NCBI RefSeq assembly: GCF_024323335.1
Contig: NC_066585.1
Coordinates: forward strand, 346,007,846 to 346,071,845
Source of the DNA: Lathyrus oleraceus
Lineage: Eukaryota; Streptophyta; Magnoliopsida; Fabales; Fabaceae
Length of the DNA: 64,000 nt
Direction: 5' to 3'
A model generated the notes under the pieces. That model was not told the DNA's origin. It was given only the letters and a program-made list of their open reading frames with translations, and searched no databases. The position numbers and the translations under genes were made by a program. Of this stretch, positions 11,019 through 21,290 are shown piece after piece; the stretch's first letter is position 1, and each line of letters begins with the position of its first letter.

Positions 11019-11030
11019 TGGTATCAGAGC
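11019..11030 (+). other. Copia primer-binding site (initiator tRNA-Met)
   Basis: TGGTATCAGAGC, two bases after the LTR end. This is the standard Ty1-copia priming site. Confidence 0.93.
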
Positions 11031-11099
11031 TCCGGCTCTGTTATTGATTTTCAAATCAAACACTTAACCGTGTAGAGAGATCCAGTGCGAGAAAAACAA

Positions 11100-12899
11100 A
11101 TGGCCCACTCAAATGAGAAAGATTCTTACAATGCCAAGCCTCCTGTTTTTGATGGAGAAAAGTTTGATTACTAGAAAGATAGAATCGAAAGTTTCTTTCT
11201 GGGTTATGATGCTGACCTCTGGGACATTGTCACAGATGGATACAAACCTCCAACCTTAAATGGAGCTGAAGTTCCCAGAAGCAAAATGTCAGAAGATCAG
11301 AAACGTGTTTTCAAGAATCACCACAAGGCCAGAACAATACTTCTAAATGCTATATCATACAACGAATACGAAAAGATCACCAACAGAGAGACGGCTAAAG
11401 ATATACTTGACTCTCTGAGGATGACCCATGAAGGAAACTCCCAAGTCAAGGAGACGAAGGCTCTGGCGTTGATCCAGAAATATGAAGCCTTCAAGATGGA
11501 AGATGATGAAGCTATAGAAGCTATGTTTTCCAGATTTCAAACTCTTATTGCAGGTCTTAAAGTGCTAGACAAAGGATACACGACTGCAGATCATGTTAAG
11601 AAGATAGTCAGAAGTCTGCCAAAGAAATGGAGACCAATGGTTACTGCTCTGAAGTTATCAAAGGATCTGAACAATATCAGCCTTGAAGAACTTGTTAGTT
11701 CTCTCAGAAGCCATGAGATAGAACTAGAGGAGGATGAGCCTCAGAAAAGGAACAAGTCAGTGGCGCTGAAGTCCAGACCTGAAAGACGGAAGTCAGACAG
11801 AACCAAAGCTCTCCAGGCAGAAACTGCAGATACTGACGACTCTGAACCTGAAGACTCTGATGATGAAGAAGAACTGTCCTTACTAACCAGAAGAGTTAAG
11901 CAACTCTGGAAAAGAAGGAACAACAACAACTTCAGAAGATCAAGACCCAGAGGGGATCGATCAGAGTCAACTTCAAAAGGTAAACCTAATAAAGATATTA
12001 CCTGTTTTGAATGTAAAGAAACAGGTCATTACAGAAATGAATGCCCCAAGCTGAAGAAAGATAACTCTAAGAAAGAAAGCTTCAAGAAAAATACCTTCAG
12101 AACAAAGAAGGGATTAATGGCCACCTGGGACGACAGTGAATCCGAATCATCAGAATCTGACTCTGATGAACAGGCCAACGTAGCTCTTATGGCTACCACA
12201 TCCAGCAGCTCAGATGAAGAATCTGAAGAGGTATTTTCTGAACTTTCTAGATCTGACTTAGAATCATGTTTATCAGAAACTCTTACCTCTCTTCAGAAAC
12301 TAAAACAAAAAGTTAAAGACATTAAAGGCCTTCTTAAAGCAAAATCTGAAGTATGTAGTAGACTTGAGACAACAATTCTAGCACGAGATGATACTATCAG
12401 ATCTCTAACGATAGAAAGAGATGGAGCTAAAACAAAAAGCTTAGAATTAGAAGAAACGTTGTCTCAAGCACCACAAACTTCAAATGAAATTATTTATAAA
12501 TATGAAGAAGCCTTTCAACAATTTCTGAAGAATGGGATAAATAGGAGTATTATGGCATCCATGATTTATGGAGTAGGTCAGAATAATAAAAGGGGAATTG
12601 GGTATGATTCTGAGGAAAATAAAACCTCTACCAGTAACCAAATTAAATCGCCTTTTTCATACCACTACACACACACACAAGAACACAAATTTAAAAATGC
12701 TAGAAGACCCAAAGTTGTAAGAAACTCTGGGAAAACTAATCTGAAAGGACCCAAGAGATTCTGGGTACCGAAAGATAAGATCATCTATGTTGCAGATATC
12801 CTATGCAGCAAAGTTCAGACACCAATCATGGTACCTGGACTCTGGATGCTCGCGACATATGACGGGAAGAAAGTCTATGTTCCAAAGCCTGGAACTTAA
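11100..12899 (+). pseudogene. Sirevirus gag with an early nonsense codon
   Basis: Gag builds the intracellular particle and binds RNA. The ATG at 11,100 starts a typical copia Gag (FDGEKFDY...), but codon 25 (11,172-11,174) is TAG where the family has a conserved Trp. The frame is then open to 12,899; an internal Met at 11,286 could start a truncated product. Visible downstream are the UBN2-type Gag region, an acidic Ser/Glu segment, one CX2CX4HX4C zinc knuckle (CFECKETGHYRNEC, about residues 302-315) and a coiled-coil-like stretch (about residues 380-460). It overlaps pol by 113 bases in another frame. Because both LTRs are identical, the stop was either already in the source copy or arose very recently. 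Confidence 0.88.
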
Positions 12900-15867
12900 A
12901 GACGCTGGATTTGTAGGCTTCGGAGGAGATCAGAAAGGAAGGATCAGAGGCTCCGGAACTATTGGTAATGGTACTCTTCCCTCTATATCTGATGTTCTTT
13001 ATGTAGAAGGATTAATGCATAACTTGTTATCCATAAGTCAATTAAGTGATAACGGTTATGATGTAATCTTTAATCAAAAAACGTGTAAAGCCATTAGTCA
13101 GAACGATGGCTCTGTCCTTTTCACAGGCAAGAGGAAAAACAACATTTATAAAATAAATCTTTCTGATTTAAAAGATCAAAATGTTAAATGTTTAATGTCA
13201 GTTCACAAAGAGCAATGGGTATGGCATAGACGCTTAGGCCACATTAGCATGAGAAAACTTTCTCAGCTAACTAAACTTGAGTTAGTCAGAGGCCTGCCTA
13301 AACTGAAGTTTTCTTCAGATGCTTTGTGTGAAGCTTGTCAGAAAGGAAAGTTTTCAAAAACATCTTTTAAAAAGAAAAATGTTGTTTCTACCTCTAAGCC
13401 TCTGGAGCTTCTTCACATTGACTTATTTGGTCCTGTGAAAACAGCATCAGTCAATGGAAAGAAGTATGGACTAGTAATCGTTGATGATTACAGCCGCTGG
13501 ACATGGGTAAAATTCCTAAAGCACAAGAGTGAGTCTCACTCTGTATTCACCAGTTTCTGTTCTAAAGTGCAAAAAGAATTTGACTCTAAAATTGTTAGAG
13601 TCAGAAGTGATCATGGTGGAGAATTTGAAAATAAAGATTTTGAAGAACTATTTGATTCTAATGGAATATCCCATGATTTCTCCTGCCCTAGAACTCCACA
13701 ACAAAATGGAGTTGTAGAGAGGAAGAATAGGACACTCCAAGAAATGGCCAGAACCATGATCAATGAAACAAATGTAGCAAAGCACTTTTGGGCAGAAGCT
13801 GTAAATACAGCGTGTTATATTCAGAATAGAATCTCTATTAGACCTATTCTGGAAAAGACTCCCTATGAACTGTGTAAGGGAAGAAAACCCAACATTTCAT
13901 ATTTTCATCCTTTTGGATGCATTTGTTTTATATTAAATACTAAAGAACATCTGAACAAGTTTGATTCCAAAGCACAGAAAGGTATTATGTTAGGATACTC
14001 AGAACGCTCTAAAGGCTATAGAGTATACAACACAGAAACCAAAATTGTGGAGGAATCAATTCATGTTAGATTTGATGATAAGCTTGACCCTGAAAAGTCA
14101 AAGCTAGTTGAAAAGTTTGCAGATTTAGAGATCACTCTGGTAGAATCTAAGAAAACTCCAGAAGCAACTGTCACTCCAGACTCTGAAGAAATTAAATCTC
14201 CAGAAATTCAAAGGAAAGTTAAAAGTCGTATTAACGTATCTGAAGATTTGATTTTGGGAAACAAAGATGAACCTGTTAGAACCAGATCTACTTTCAGAAC
14301 TTCTGAAGATATTCCTCTGGGACTAGTGTCTCTGATTGAGCCTACGTCCTGTGATGAAGCTCTTCAAGATAACGATTGGGTGGCAGCTATGCAAGAAGAG
14401 TTAGATCAATTCTCCAAGAATGATGTCTGGGATCTCGTTCCTAAACCCAGAGGCACTCATGTCATTGGAACCAGATGGGTTTTCAGAAACAAACTGAACG
14501 AGAAAGGAGAAGTTGTCAGAAGCAAAGCACGACTGGTAGCTCAAGGTTATAGTCAACAAGAAGGTATTGATTATAATGAAACCTTTGCTCCAGTCGCGAG
14601 GTTAGAATCTATTCGTCTTCTTGTATCTTTTGCTATTAATCACTCTATCAAATTATACCAAATGGATGTCAAGAGTGCATTTTTAAATGGTTATATTTCA
14701 GAAGAAGTGTATGTAAATCAACCTCCAGGTTTTGAAAATTCAAACTTTCCAGAACATGTTTTCAAACTTAAAAAATCTTTATATGGACTAAAACAAGCCC
14801 CCAGAGCTTGGTATGAACGTCTAAGCAATTTTCTTCTGGAACAAAATTTTATCAGAGGGAAAGTTGATTCTACACTCTTCTGTAAAAACCATAAAAATGA
14901 TCTCGTGATATGCCAGATTTATGTTGATGACATTATTTTTGGTTCTGCTAATATCTCTGTTTGCCAAGAATTTTCTAAGTTAATGCAGGCAGAATTTGAA
15001 ATGAGTCTAATGCAAGAACTAAAGTTCTTTCTGGGAATTCAAATCAATCAAACTCCAGAAGTCACGTACATTCATCAAAGCAAGTACATTAAAGATGTTC
15101 TGAAGAAGTTTGACATGACTGAATGCAACTCTGCAAAGACTCCTATGCACCCAACTTGCATTCTGGAAAAGGAAGAGGTAAGCAACAAGGTTTGTCAGAA
15201 GCTCTATCGAGGTATGATAGGCTCTCTTCTCTATCTGACTGCTACTCGTCCTGATATTCTCTTTAGCGTCTGTCTTTGTGCCAGATTCCAATCAGATCCT
15301 AGAGAATCTCATTTAACAGCTGTTAAGAGAATTCTTAAGTATCTGAAAGGAACTCCTAACCTGGGCCTGATGTATGAGAAAACATCAGAGTATAGGCTTT
15401 CTGGTTATTGTGATGCAGATTACGCAGGAGATAGAATAGAACGAAAAAGCACATCTGGAAATTGCCAGCTTCTGGGAAACAACTTGATCTCCTGGGCTAG
15501 CAAAAGACAGTCAACAATCGCTCTATCAACTGCAGAAGCAGAATATATCTCAGCATCACTGTGCACAACTCAGATGCTCTGGATGAAACATCAGCTAGAA
15601 GATCTACAAATCTTTGAGAGTAACATTCTTATCTTTTGTGATAATACTGCTGCTATTTGTTTGAGTAAGAATCCTATTTTACATTCCAGAGCCAAACACA
15701 TAGAAATTAAACATCATTTTATTAGAGACTATGTTCAGAAAGGAATAGTAACGCTGAAGTTCATTGATACAGAACATCAATGGGCAGATATCTTTACTAA
15801 GCCTCTAGCTGAAGATAGATTTCTTTTTATCTTAGAACATCTGAACATTAAAAATTGCCCTGAGTAA
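12787..15867 (+). CDS. Sirevirus Pol polyprotein (protease, integrase, RT, RNase H), intact frame
   Basis: 1,026 codons without a break. Protease motif WYLDSGCSRHMTG has D18-S19-G20. A GAG-pre-integrase/zinc region has H147, H152, C181 and C184. The integrase core has D212 (HIDLFGP), D275 (SDHGGEF) and E311 (VVERKN), giving D,D35E spacing. RT shows ARLVAQGYSQQEGIDY, QMDVKSAFLNG and the catalytic YVDD at about 712-715. RNase H shows GYCDADYAGD (about 874-883), STAEAEYISAS and the DIFTKPL end. It lies +1 relative to gag, so it would need a recoding event or an ancestral single-frame state lost by an indel. The annotated ATG is only the first Met in the open frame. All catalytic residues I can check are present, so this copy could still supply pol functions if translated. 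Confidence 0.93.
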   Translation: MLQISYAAKFRHQSWYLDSGCSRHMTGRKSMFQSLELKDAGFVGFGGDQKGRIRGSGTIGNGTLPSISDVLYVEGLMHNLLSISQLSDNGYDVIFNQKTCKAISQNDGSVLFTGKRKNNIYKINLSDLKDQNVKCLMSVHKEQWVWHRRLGHISMRKLSQLTKLELVRGLPKLKFSSDALCEACQKGKFSKTSFKKKNVVSTSKPLELLHIDLFGPVKTASVNGKKYGLVIVDDYSRWTWVKFLKHKSESHSVFTSFCSKVQKEFDSKIVRVRSDHGGEFENKDFEELFDSNGISHDFSCPRTPQQNGVVERKNRTLQEMARTMINETNVAKHFWAEAVNTACYIQNRISIRPILEKTPYELCKGRKPNISYFHPFGCICFILNTKEHLNKFDSKAQKGIMLGYSERSKGYRVYNTETKIVEESIHVRFDDKLDPEKSKLVEKFADLEITLVESKKTPEATVTPDSEEIKSPEIQRKVKSRINVSEDLILGNKDEPVRTRSTFRTSEDIPLGLVSLIEPTSCDEALQDNDWVAAMQEELDQFSKNDVWDLVPKPRGTHVIGTRWVFRNKLNEKGEVVRSKARLVAQGYSQQEGIDYNETFAPVARLESIRLLVSFAINHSIKLYQMDVKSAFLNGYISEEVYVNQPPGFENSNFPEHVFKLKKSLYGLKQAPRAWYERLSNFLLEQNFIRGKVDSTLFCKNHKNDLVICQIYVDDIIFGSANISVCQEFSKLMQAEFEMSLMQELKFFLGIQINQTPEVTYIHQSKYIKDVLKKFDMTECNSAKTPMHPTCILEKEEVSNKVCQKLYRGMIGSLLYLTATRPDILFSVCLCARFQSDPRESHLTAVKRILKYLKGTPNLGLMYEKTSEYRLSGYCDADYAGDRIERKSTSGNCQLLGNNLISWASKRQSTIALSTAEAEYISASLCTTQMLWMKHQLEDLQIFESNILIFCDNTAAICLSKNPILHSRAKHIEIKHHFIRDYVQKGIVTLKFIDTEHQWADIFTKPLAEDRFLFILEHLNIKNCPE

Positions 15868-16353
15868 AATATGGCTCTGAACATGTAAAATGAGACTCTG
15901 ATAAAAACAAATATAATTCTGCCTCTGACTCTGATACTTCTACATTGTTAAGAAGATATCTGAGTTAGAAATCTTCAGAACCAATCTCTTGGTATTCCTG
16001 AAGATCAGATACATCAACACGTGGTACTCTGGAACGTCAAACCTTAGAACTTCTAGACAACTGTCAAGAAATTCAAAAGGCAGACGTTTGAGTTTTTCCT
16101 CGAGCAGTGTGCAAACTGTGGGATTAGACATTCATTTATGAGCTGTAATCATTTTTCCCCCAAACGTGCTATTTTGGTTTTTGTGCTAACGCTGGTATGT
16201 GTGTCGTTTTGCATGTGTTTGAACTTAGGTATATAAACACTTTTCTCACATTTCACACACTTATCACTCTCACTCACTCTTAAACCCTAAACCCTCTCTC
16301 GAAGTTTTCTCTGCAACTTCTTCAGTTCTTCATCTTCTTCTTCAATCTTCTTC
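15868..16353 (+). other. Spacer between Sirevirus pol and third ORF
   Basis: About 490 bp with no ORF on the plus strand. It contains 'ggtatataaacac' near 16,228-16,240, which looks like a TATA box, followed by a CT-rich leader (TCACTCTTAAACCC, CTTCTTC runs) 60-120 bases before the ATG. This could be an internal promoter for the third ORF; that is inference only. Confidence 0.45.
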
Positions 16354-18872
16354 ATGAATGCTCAAGAGCAAGAAGTTTTTAACTTCTCCCAACAGATGGA
16401 AGCCAGTTCTAATCCCCAAACCTCAAACACTCAAACACCCACTGTTACAGGCGTTACCATGACCCCTGTTTATCAAGAACCTCACATTTTGGAACGTGAA
16501 CGCCACATTCATCTTGCAACCTCCTTTGAAAATTTGGATGTACTGTGTGAATCGCTGGTAGATTTTGAGAATTTGAGAAGAAACGGTGTTGATCTTACTG
16601 AAGATCTTCACAAGCAAGGTTGGGAGAACTACTTCAACAGGCTTTATGGTCCCATTTACCCCCTTCTTGTCAAAGAATTTTGGAGACATGCTGATGCAGA
16701 TGACCAGTTCATTGTTTCTTTTGTTCTGGGAGTGAAGATTGTCATCACTGAAGCATCAATTGCTTCCTTGTTGAACATGGAGACTACTGGAGGAAAAGGA
16801 TTTACAACATTCCTCCAAGGTCTAAGCGCATCACTGAGGTTATCAACCCAACAATCTTCAAACCTAATGTTGAAGGAAATCCCTCTAAGAACAAGGAGCT
16901 TCATCAGAACCTCCGAGTTTGGCTGAAAATAATTCTGGGAACCATTCACCATCGCCCAGCCTCCAACTCCTCTGATTATATTAATGCTGATCAGAAACTC
17001 ATTTTATATTGCATTCAGAAAGGTATCAAGATCAATCTCCCTGTTCTTCTTTTCAAATATCTAAGGGATTCTGTCAAAGACTCCAGAAACAGCTTGAAGC
17101 CAAGATCTTACATCCCTCTGGGAAGACTGCTTTCTGATGTCTTCATTGAGCATGGATTGGTTGACCAGCTGGAAAAGGCCAAGCTGATGGATGATCTGGC
17201 TATAGAAACTGGAAGGCCTCTGAATGCCAAAAACCTGAAGAGCATGGGAATCATCAAAGAGATTAGAGTCAAGCCCACTATGGATGTGACCTGGGAAGCT
17301 CTGAAGGATCAGAGGAAGATGCCTCATGGCCTTGAAAGGTTCTTCAAGAATGAACCCAGAGATGCCATTGCTATCTACCTTCAGCGTCTGCTGGATGAAG
17401 GTATTGATATTTCTGATTTCAGAATTGAAGACCTTTTGGATTCAGAAGAAGATTTGGTCAGATACAAAAGAGGTCTTTCTGAGAAGAAGATAGCTGAGGA
17501 AGCAAGGAAGGCAAAGAAACCCAGACTTGGAGAATCTTCTGGAACCAAAGCTCCAGCTCCTCTGAAAATCTCTTCTTCTGGTAAGTCTATTCCTCCTGTT
17601 ACTTCTGTAATACCTATGATGGCCTCTTCTACTCCTCTCCCAACACCTCCCTTATTTACAACCTCTGAAATCCCTCCTTCAACCATCAGAACCTCTCAAC
17701 CTCCACCTGTTCTAAAAGTTGCTCGTAATTTCACAACAACCTCTGACCCTAATCAACTATATCACCACATCTCTTCCTCATCCTCTGAACCAGAAACACC
17801 CCCATATTTTAGTGTTTCTTCATCATCATCCACAGAACCTTCTGACCCAAAATCCCCAACAATAGCTGAAATTTATGCTAGAAAATTCGCCCCACAAACT
17901 CAAACACAAACTGAAGTAACCTCAACCCTCCGAACTTCTCTTCCACAACAAACAACAACCATCTCCTCTGAAAATCAAACTTCCCTTCCACCACAAACAA
18001 CCACCACACCCTCTGAAACTCAACCATCTGATCCCTTCACCTCTAATATCACTCCACCATTTATTCCCGCTGTACCTGGACCAGACTCTGACCCTTTAGA
18101 CCTAAATCCACTATATGCTTCATCCCCTAGTCTTCAACCAGACGCAGATTCTGAACTTCAAGCAGAATCTGAACCTCAACAAACTGAACCTCAACCTCTA
18201 AATCTCAGCCCTCAAAACTCTCCACCTCATTCACCTGAACCTGAACCTGAACTTACCATACCTACCCTTGAGGAGGCCATTTTACAGGTTGCAGAAGCTT
18301 CAGTCCAGAAGATCAAGTCTCTGGCTAAAAACTCTGAAGTTAGTGATGATCCTAAATCTGTTAGGACACACTGGAACAGAGTCATTAGTTGGATGACCTC
18401 TGAGTCTTATAGGCTGAAGAGTATCTCTGAACAAGTCAGAAATGGCTACATCAGAGACTCTGAGGAAAGACTCCAAGAGAGACTGGCTAGAGAAGCTAAG
18501 GCCAGAAGATTAGAGGAGGAAAGATTGGCTAAAGAAGCTGAAGAAGAAGCAAAGAGGTTAGAAGAAGAACGACTGGCAAAGGAAGCAGAACTTCTAAGGA
18601 TTCAGGAAGCTGAAGCCAAGGCTCAGGCGGATGCAGAAGCCCAAGCTGCTGCTGAAGCTGAAGCTCAGCAGGCTCTGATTCAGGGGGAGTCTTCCTCTGC
18701 GATCCCTCTGATTCTTAACACTCTGAAAGAGATAAAGCAAGATCAGCAAGAGATCAAGAAAGATCAGAATGAGCTCCGTGCCAGGATGGACAAGCAAGAT
18801 GCTTTGAATGAAAACATCCAGAACATGTTTGCCATGTTGCTTCAGAGACTTCCTCAACCTCCGAACCCTTAG
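16354..18872 (+). pseudogene. Sirevirus envelope-like third ORF, frameshifted
   Basis: Sireviruses often carry a third ORF called envelope-like; its role is not established. Two pieces are seen: 16,354-16,926 and, in another frame, 17,094-18,872, whose frame is open upstream to about 16,800. The switch lies near 16,785-16,800 in a short A-run, consistent with loss of one base. The N-terminal part resembles the 'putative plant transposon protein' domain found in such ORFs (with YIPLGRLLSDVF later). The middle is rich in Ser, Pro, Thr and Gln. The C-terminal 150 residues are a charged Glu/Ala/Lys coiled coil (RLEEERLAKEAEEEAKRLEE). I see no clear signal peptide or membrane segment, so an entry role is not supported by the sequence. 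A homologous, more decayed ORF lies at 44,521-46,531. Confidence 0.8.
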
Positions 18873-19048
18873 GCACTTAGGATTTATTTTGTTTGCTTGC
18901 CTAGTGTTTTTGCTTCTGTCTTCTTTTTAGCTCTGATATTCTTCTTTGAATCTGATGTTTTTGACTGTTGTTTGCCTTTGTGCTTTTTAATGAAGTGTTT
19001 TTCTCTTTATTATTCTTTTTATTTTTTTTATGCCTTTTTGATTATGCC

Positions 19049-19060
19049 AAAAAGGGGGAG
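19049..19060 (+). other. Upstream polypurine tract copy
   Basis: AAAAAGGGGGAG, identical to the tract next to the LTR. A third, shorter CAGGGGGAGC lies at about 19,254-19,263. Multiple polypurine tracts are a known Sirevirus feature. Confidence 0.7.
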
Positions 19061-19329
19061 AAATTATGAAATAGCTCTGATGAAAATTATGTCTAAAACC
19101 TTAAGCATTCTGCAACAATTGTAGAAATAGCTCTGATATAAATAGCTTTGATTAAATAACTCTAACATTAAAATTAAGAAATTGCAGAAAGTTTTCAGAA
19201 ATCTCATTGCTTGGAAAGCTCTGGTAAGAACTTCTGAACTCCCTAGCGCTAACTCAGGGGGAGCTTCTGTCTATCTGATCTTATTTTATTCATGTTTCAT
19301 CTGCTATTTTAAGTTTTTTTGTCATCATC

Positions 19330-19341
19330 AAAAAGGGGGAG
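19330..19341 (+). other. Sirevirus polypurine tract next to the 3' LTR
   Basis: AAAAAGGGGGAG, two bases before the LTR start at 19,344. It would prime plus-strand DNA synthesis. Confidence 0.88.
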
Positions 19342-19343
19342 AT

Positions 19344-20437
19344 TGTAAGAACAAAAATTGTTCTACAACAGATTCCTTGATTTTGATGATAACAAAGGAT
19401 GAAACCAAAAATGGCACCCTAACGAAAAGTTTCTAAGTGTGCAGGGTTCTAAAGAAAGAAGAAATAAATCTGATGATGTCATCAGATGCACAACAAGATC
19501 AGATACAAATTATCAAGTATCAGAAGCATCTAAAGTGGAATCTCGTTTCAAGTAGCTCTGACTCTGGACAAAACTGCAAAGTATCAGAAGCATCTGAACA
19601 TGAAGTAAAGTCTAGAAGCTCTGACTCTGAACAAATGCCTTCTGTAAACTCTGGAAGTTATCAGCGCCATCTGAACTCTCAAGAGATAACATCAGAAGCA
19701 AGATTCTCCAGATACACGAAGAATCTAATCAGAATTGTTAATCATGATGAAGTAACGTTTAAGCCAAGTTAAAGTTCTGCAAATGGATTTCCTCAATTAG
19801 AAAGAGACGTTAATCTCCACTTCCAAGAGAGAAGATACTACTTGTGGTAAGTAGTCACTTCTAAGAGAAAAAGTCTCCTGCAGAAGCTATTTATGGAATG
19901 GCGTAATTACATCTCATTATCCAGCAGATTTAACTCTACTTCAACTCTATTTCAACACTACTTCAACTCCTATATAAAGAGAAGAAATCAACCTTCAGTA
20001 AGCAAGAAATCACTAGCCAAAACTATACTGAAATTATATCACGCTCAAGAAAAACATCTTTGTTCTTCAAAGATTTTCACTAAGCTTTTGCTTATCAAGT
20101 GAAAAATTTGTTCTTAAGTTTGTAATACTTGCTTAACTAGAAGCACTCTAGATTACATATCTTGTATCTTTTATTTGTTTGATTTCCTCAAGTGACTCTT
20201 TGTAGTCTGTAGACTTGAGAGGACTAAGAGATTTTCTTCTCTCTTAGGGGTTGTTTGTAATCTTTCAAGATTAGTGGATTAAGTCCTTGTTGAAGGCGAA
20301 ATCACCTTGGCCGGGTGGACTGGAGTAGCTTTGTGTTATAAGCGAACCAGTATAAAATCATTGTGTGATTTTCTTTTTGAAAAGCGCTTATTTTTCAAAC
20401 AATTCAAACCCCCCCTTTCTTGTTTTTCTCACCTTCA
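19344..20437 (+). mobile_element. Sirevirus 3' LTR (1,094 bp)
   Basis: Same length and, by eye, same sequence as the 5' LTR. Ends CACCTTCA, then AAAGC. Confidence 0.96.
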
Positions 20438-20442
20438 AAAGC
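20438..20442. repeat. Target-site duplication AAAGC, right copy
   Basis: Matches 9,918-9,922 exactly, confirming an undisturbed insertion. Confidence 0.95.
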
Positions 20443-20585
20443 GGTGTTCCCTGTTTTTCACTTATTTTTGCAGTTTAAAAACAAAAATAAAAATGGCAAT
20501 GTTTATTTTCATTTTTCTTTCTTTTGATCTGTCTCGTTCCAGCTCTAAAGCCCTTATTCTCCTGATCTCATTGATAATAATCCTG
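20443..20585 (+). other. Ogre gag-to-RT spacer (intron-like), right part
   Basis: T-rich sequence with CAG acceptor-like sites ('tatttttgcag', 'tcgttccag'), leading to a frame that resembles the acidic linker before the Ogre RT. Fits the 3' half of the spliced spacer. Confidence 0.45.
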
Positions 20586-21290
20586 TTACACTCTGTATGA
20601 CTTCGACAATCCGATCTATCATGCCAAAGAAGGAGGCGAAGAAGATTGTGATCTGTTGGAATTAGCCAGGTTATTGAAACAAGAGGAGAAGGTGATTCAA
20701 CCGCACGAGGAGCGATTCAAGATTGTTATTCCAGGTACCGACGAGGTCTGAAAGGAAGTAAAGGTTGGGGTCGCTTTGGAGGCGATTGTCAAGAGCGGAG
20801 GTGATGCCATTCGGTCTCAAGAACGCCGGTGCCACATACCAGAGGGCTATGGTGACTTTGTTTCATGATATGATTCATCATGAAATCAAATGTTATGTTG
20901 ATGACATGATAGCAAAGTCCCGAATAGAAGAGGGGCATCTGGTAGATCTGGCCAAGTTGTTTGACCGATTGAGACAATTCAGACTGAGGTTGAATTCGAA
21001 TAAGTGCACTGTCGGAGTGCGGTCCGGTGAATTGCTGAGGCTTATTGTGAGCGAAAGAGGAACGAGGTTGATCCTGCTAAAAGAAAAGAAAAAAGGAAGA
21101 GAGAAAAGAAGTAATACAAGAAATACCTGAACCGAGAACGGAAAAGGAGGTTCGTGGTCTATTAGATAGATTGAACTGCATATCACGGTTCATATCTCAT
21201 CTAACAGCCACATATGAACCCATAGGAAAAAAAGATCAAACTGTCAGGTGGAATAATGACGGCCAAGCGGCATTTGAGAAAATAAAAGAA
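20586..21290 (+). pseudogene. Ogre reverse transcriptase remnant with internal deletion
   Basis: The first part (to about 20,800) reads as the acidic linker that precedes the RT (LLELARLLKQEEKVIQPHEE). It joins abruptly near 20,795-20,803 to VMPFGLKNAGATYQRAM in a different frame, so the N-terminal half of the RT, including the first catalytic Asp region, is missing; compare the intact stretch at 58,934-59,437. The catalytic YVDDMIAKS is kept near 20,894. After RLIVSERGT the frame is lost in an A/G-rich insertion near 21,080-21,110; thumb-like and connection sequence (LNCISRFISHLTATYEPI) continues in another frame to 21,290. Confidence 0.82.

Larger units (their letters stand above)
18873..19343 (+). 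other. Sirevirus 3' non-coding region
   Basis: T-rich region without a credible ORF. It carries repeated polypurine tracts and ends directly at the 3' LTR. Confidence 0.75.
9923..20437 (+). mobile_element. Full-length Sirevirus-type (SIRE/Maximus) Ty1-copia element
   Basis: 10,515 bp with 1,094 bp LTRs that show no mismatch by eye, a perfect 5 bp duplication, an initiator tRNA-Met primer-binding site, gag, pol in the copia order (protease, integrase, RT, RNase H), a long third ORF after pol and a 3' non-coding region with repeated polypurine tracts. The extra ORF and the multiple polypurine tracts are Sirevirus traits. Insertion is very recent. Three lesions or oddities are visible: TAG at gag codon 25, a +1 frame change between gag and pol, and a frameshift in the third ORF. 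Confidence 0.95.

Noticed and set aside
16354..18872. True viral-type envelope glycoprotein
   Set aside because: No signal peptide, membrane anchor or cysteine-rich ectodomain is visible; only the positional name 'envelope-like' is justified.
18897..19124. Phe/Leu-rich 75-codon ORF as a membrane protein
   Set aside because: It is the T-rich Sirevirus 3' non-coding region containing a polypurine tract.
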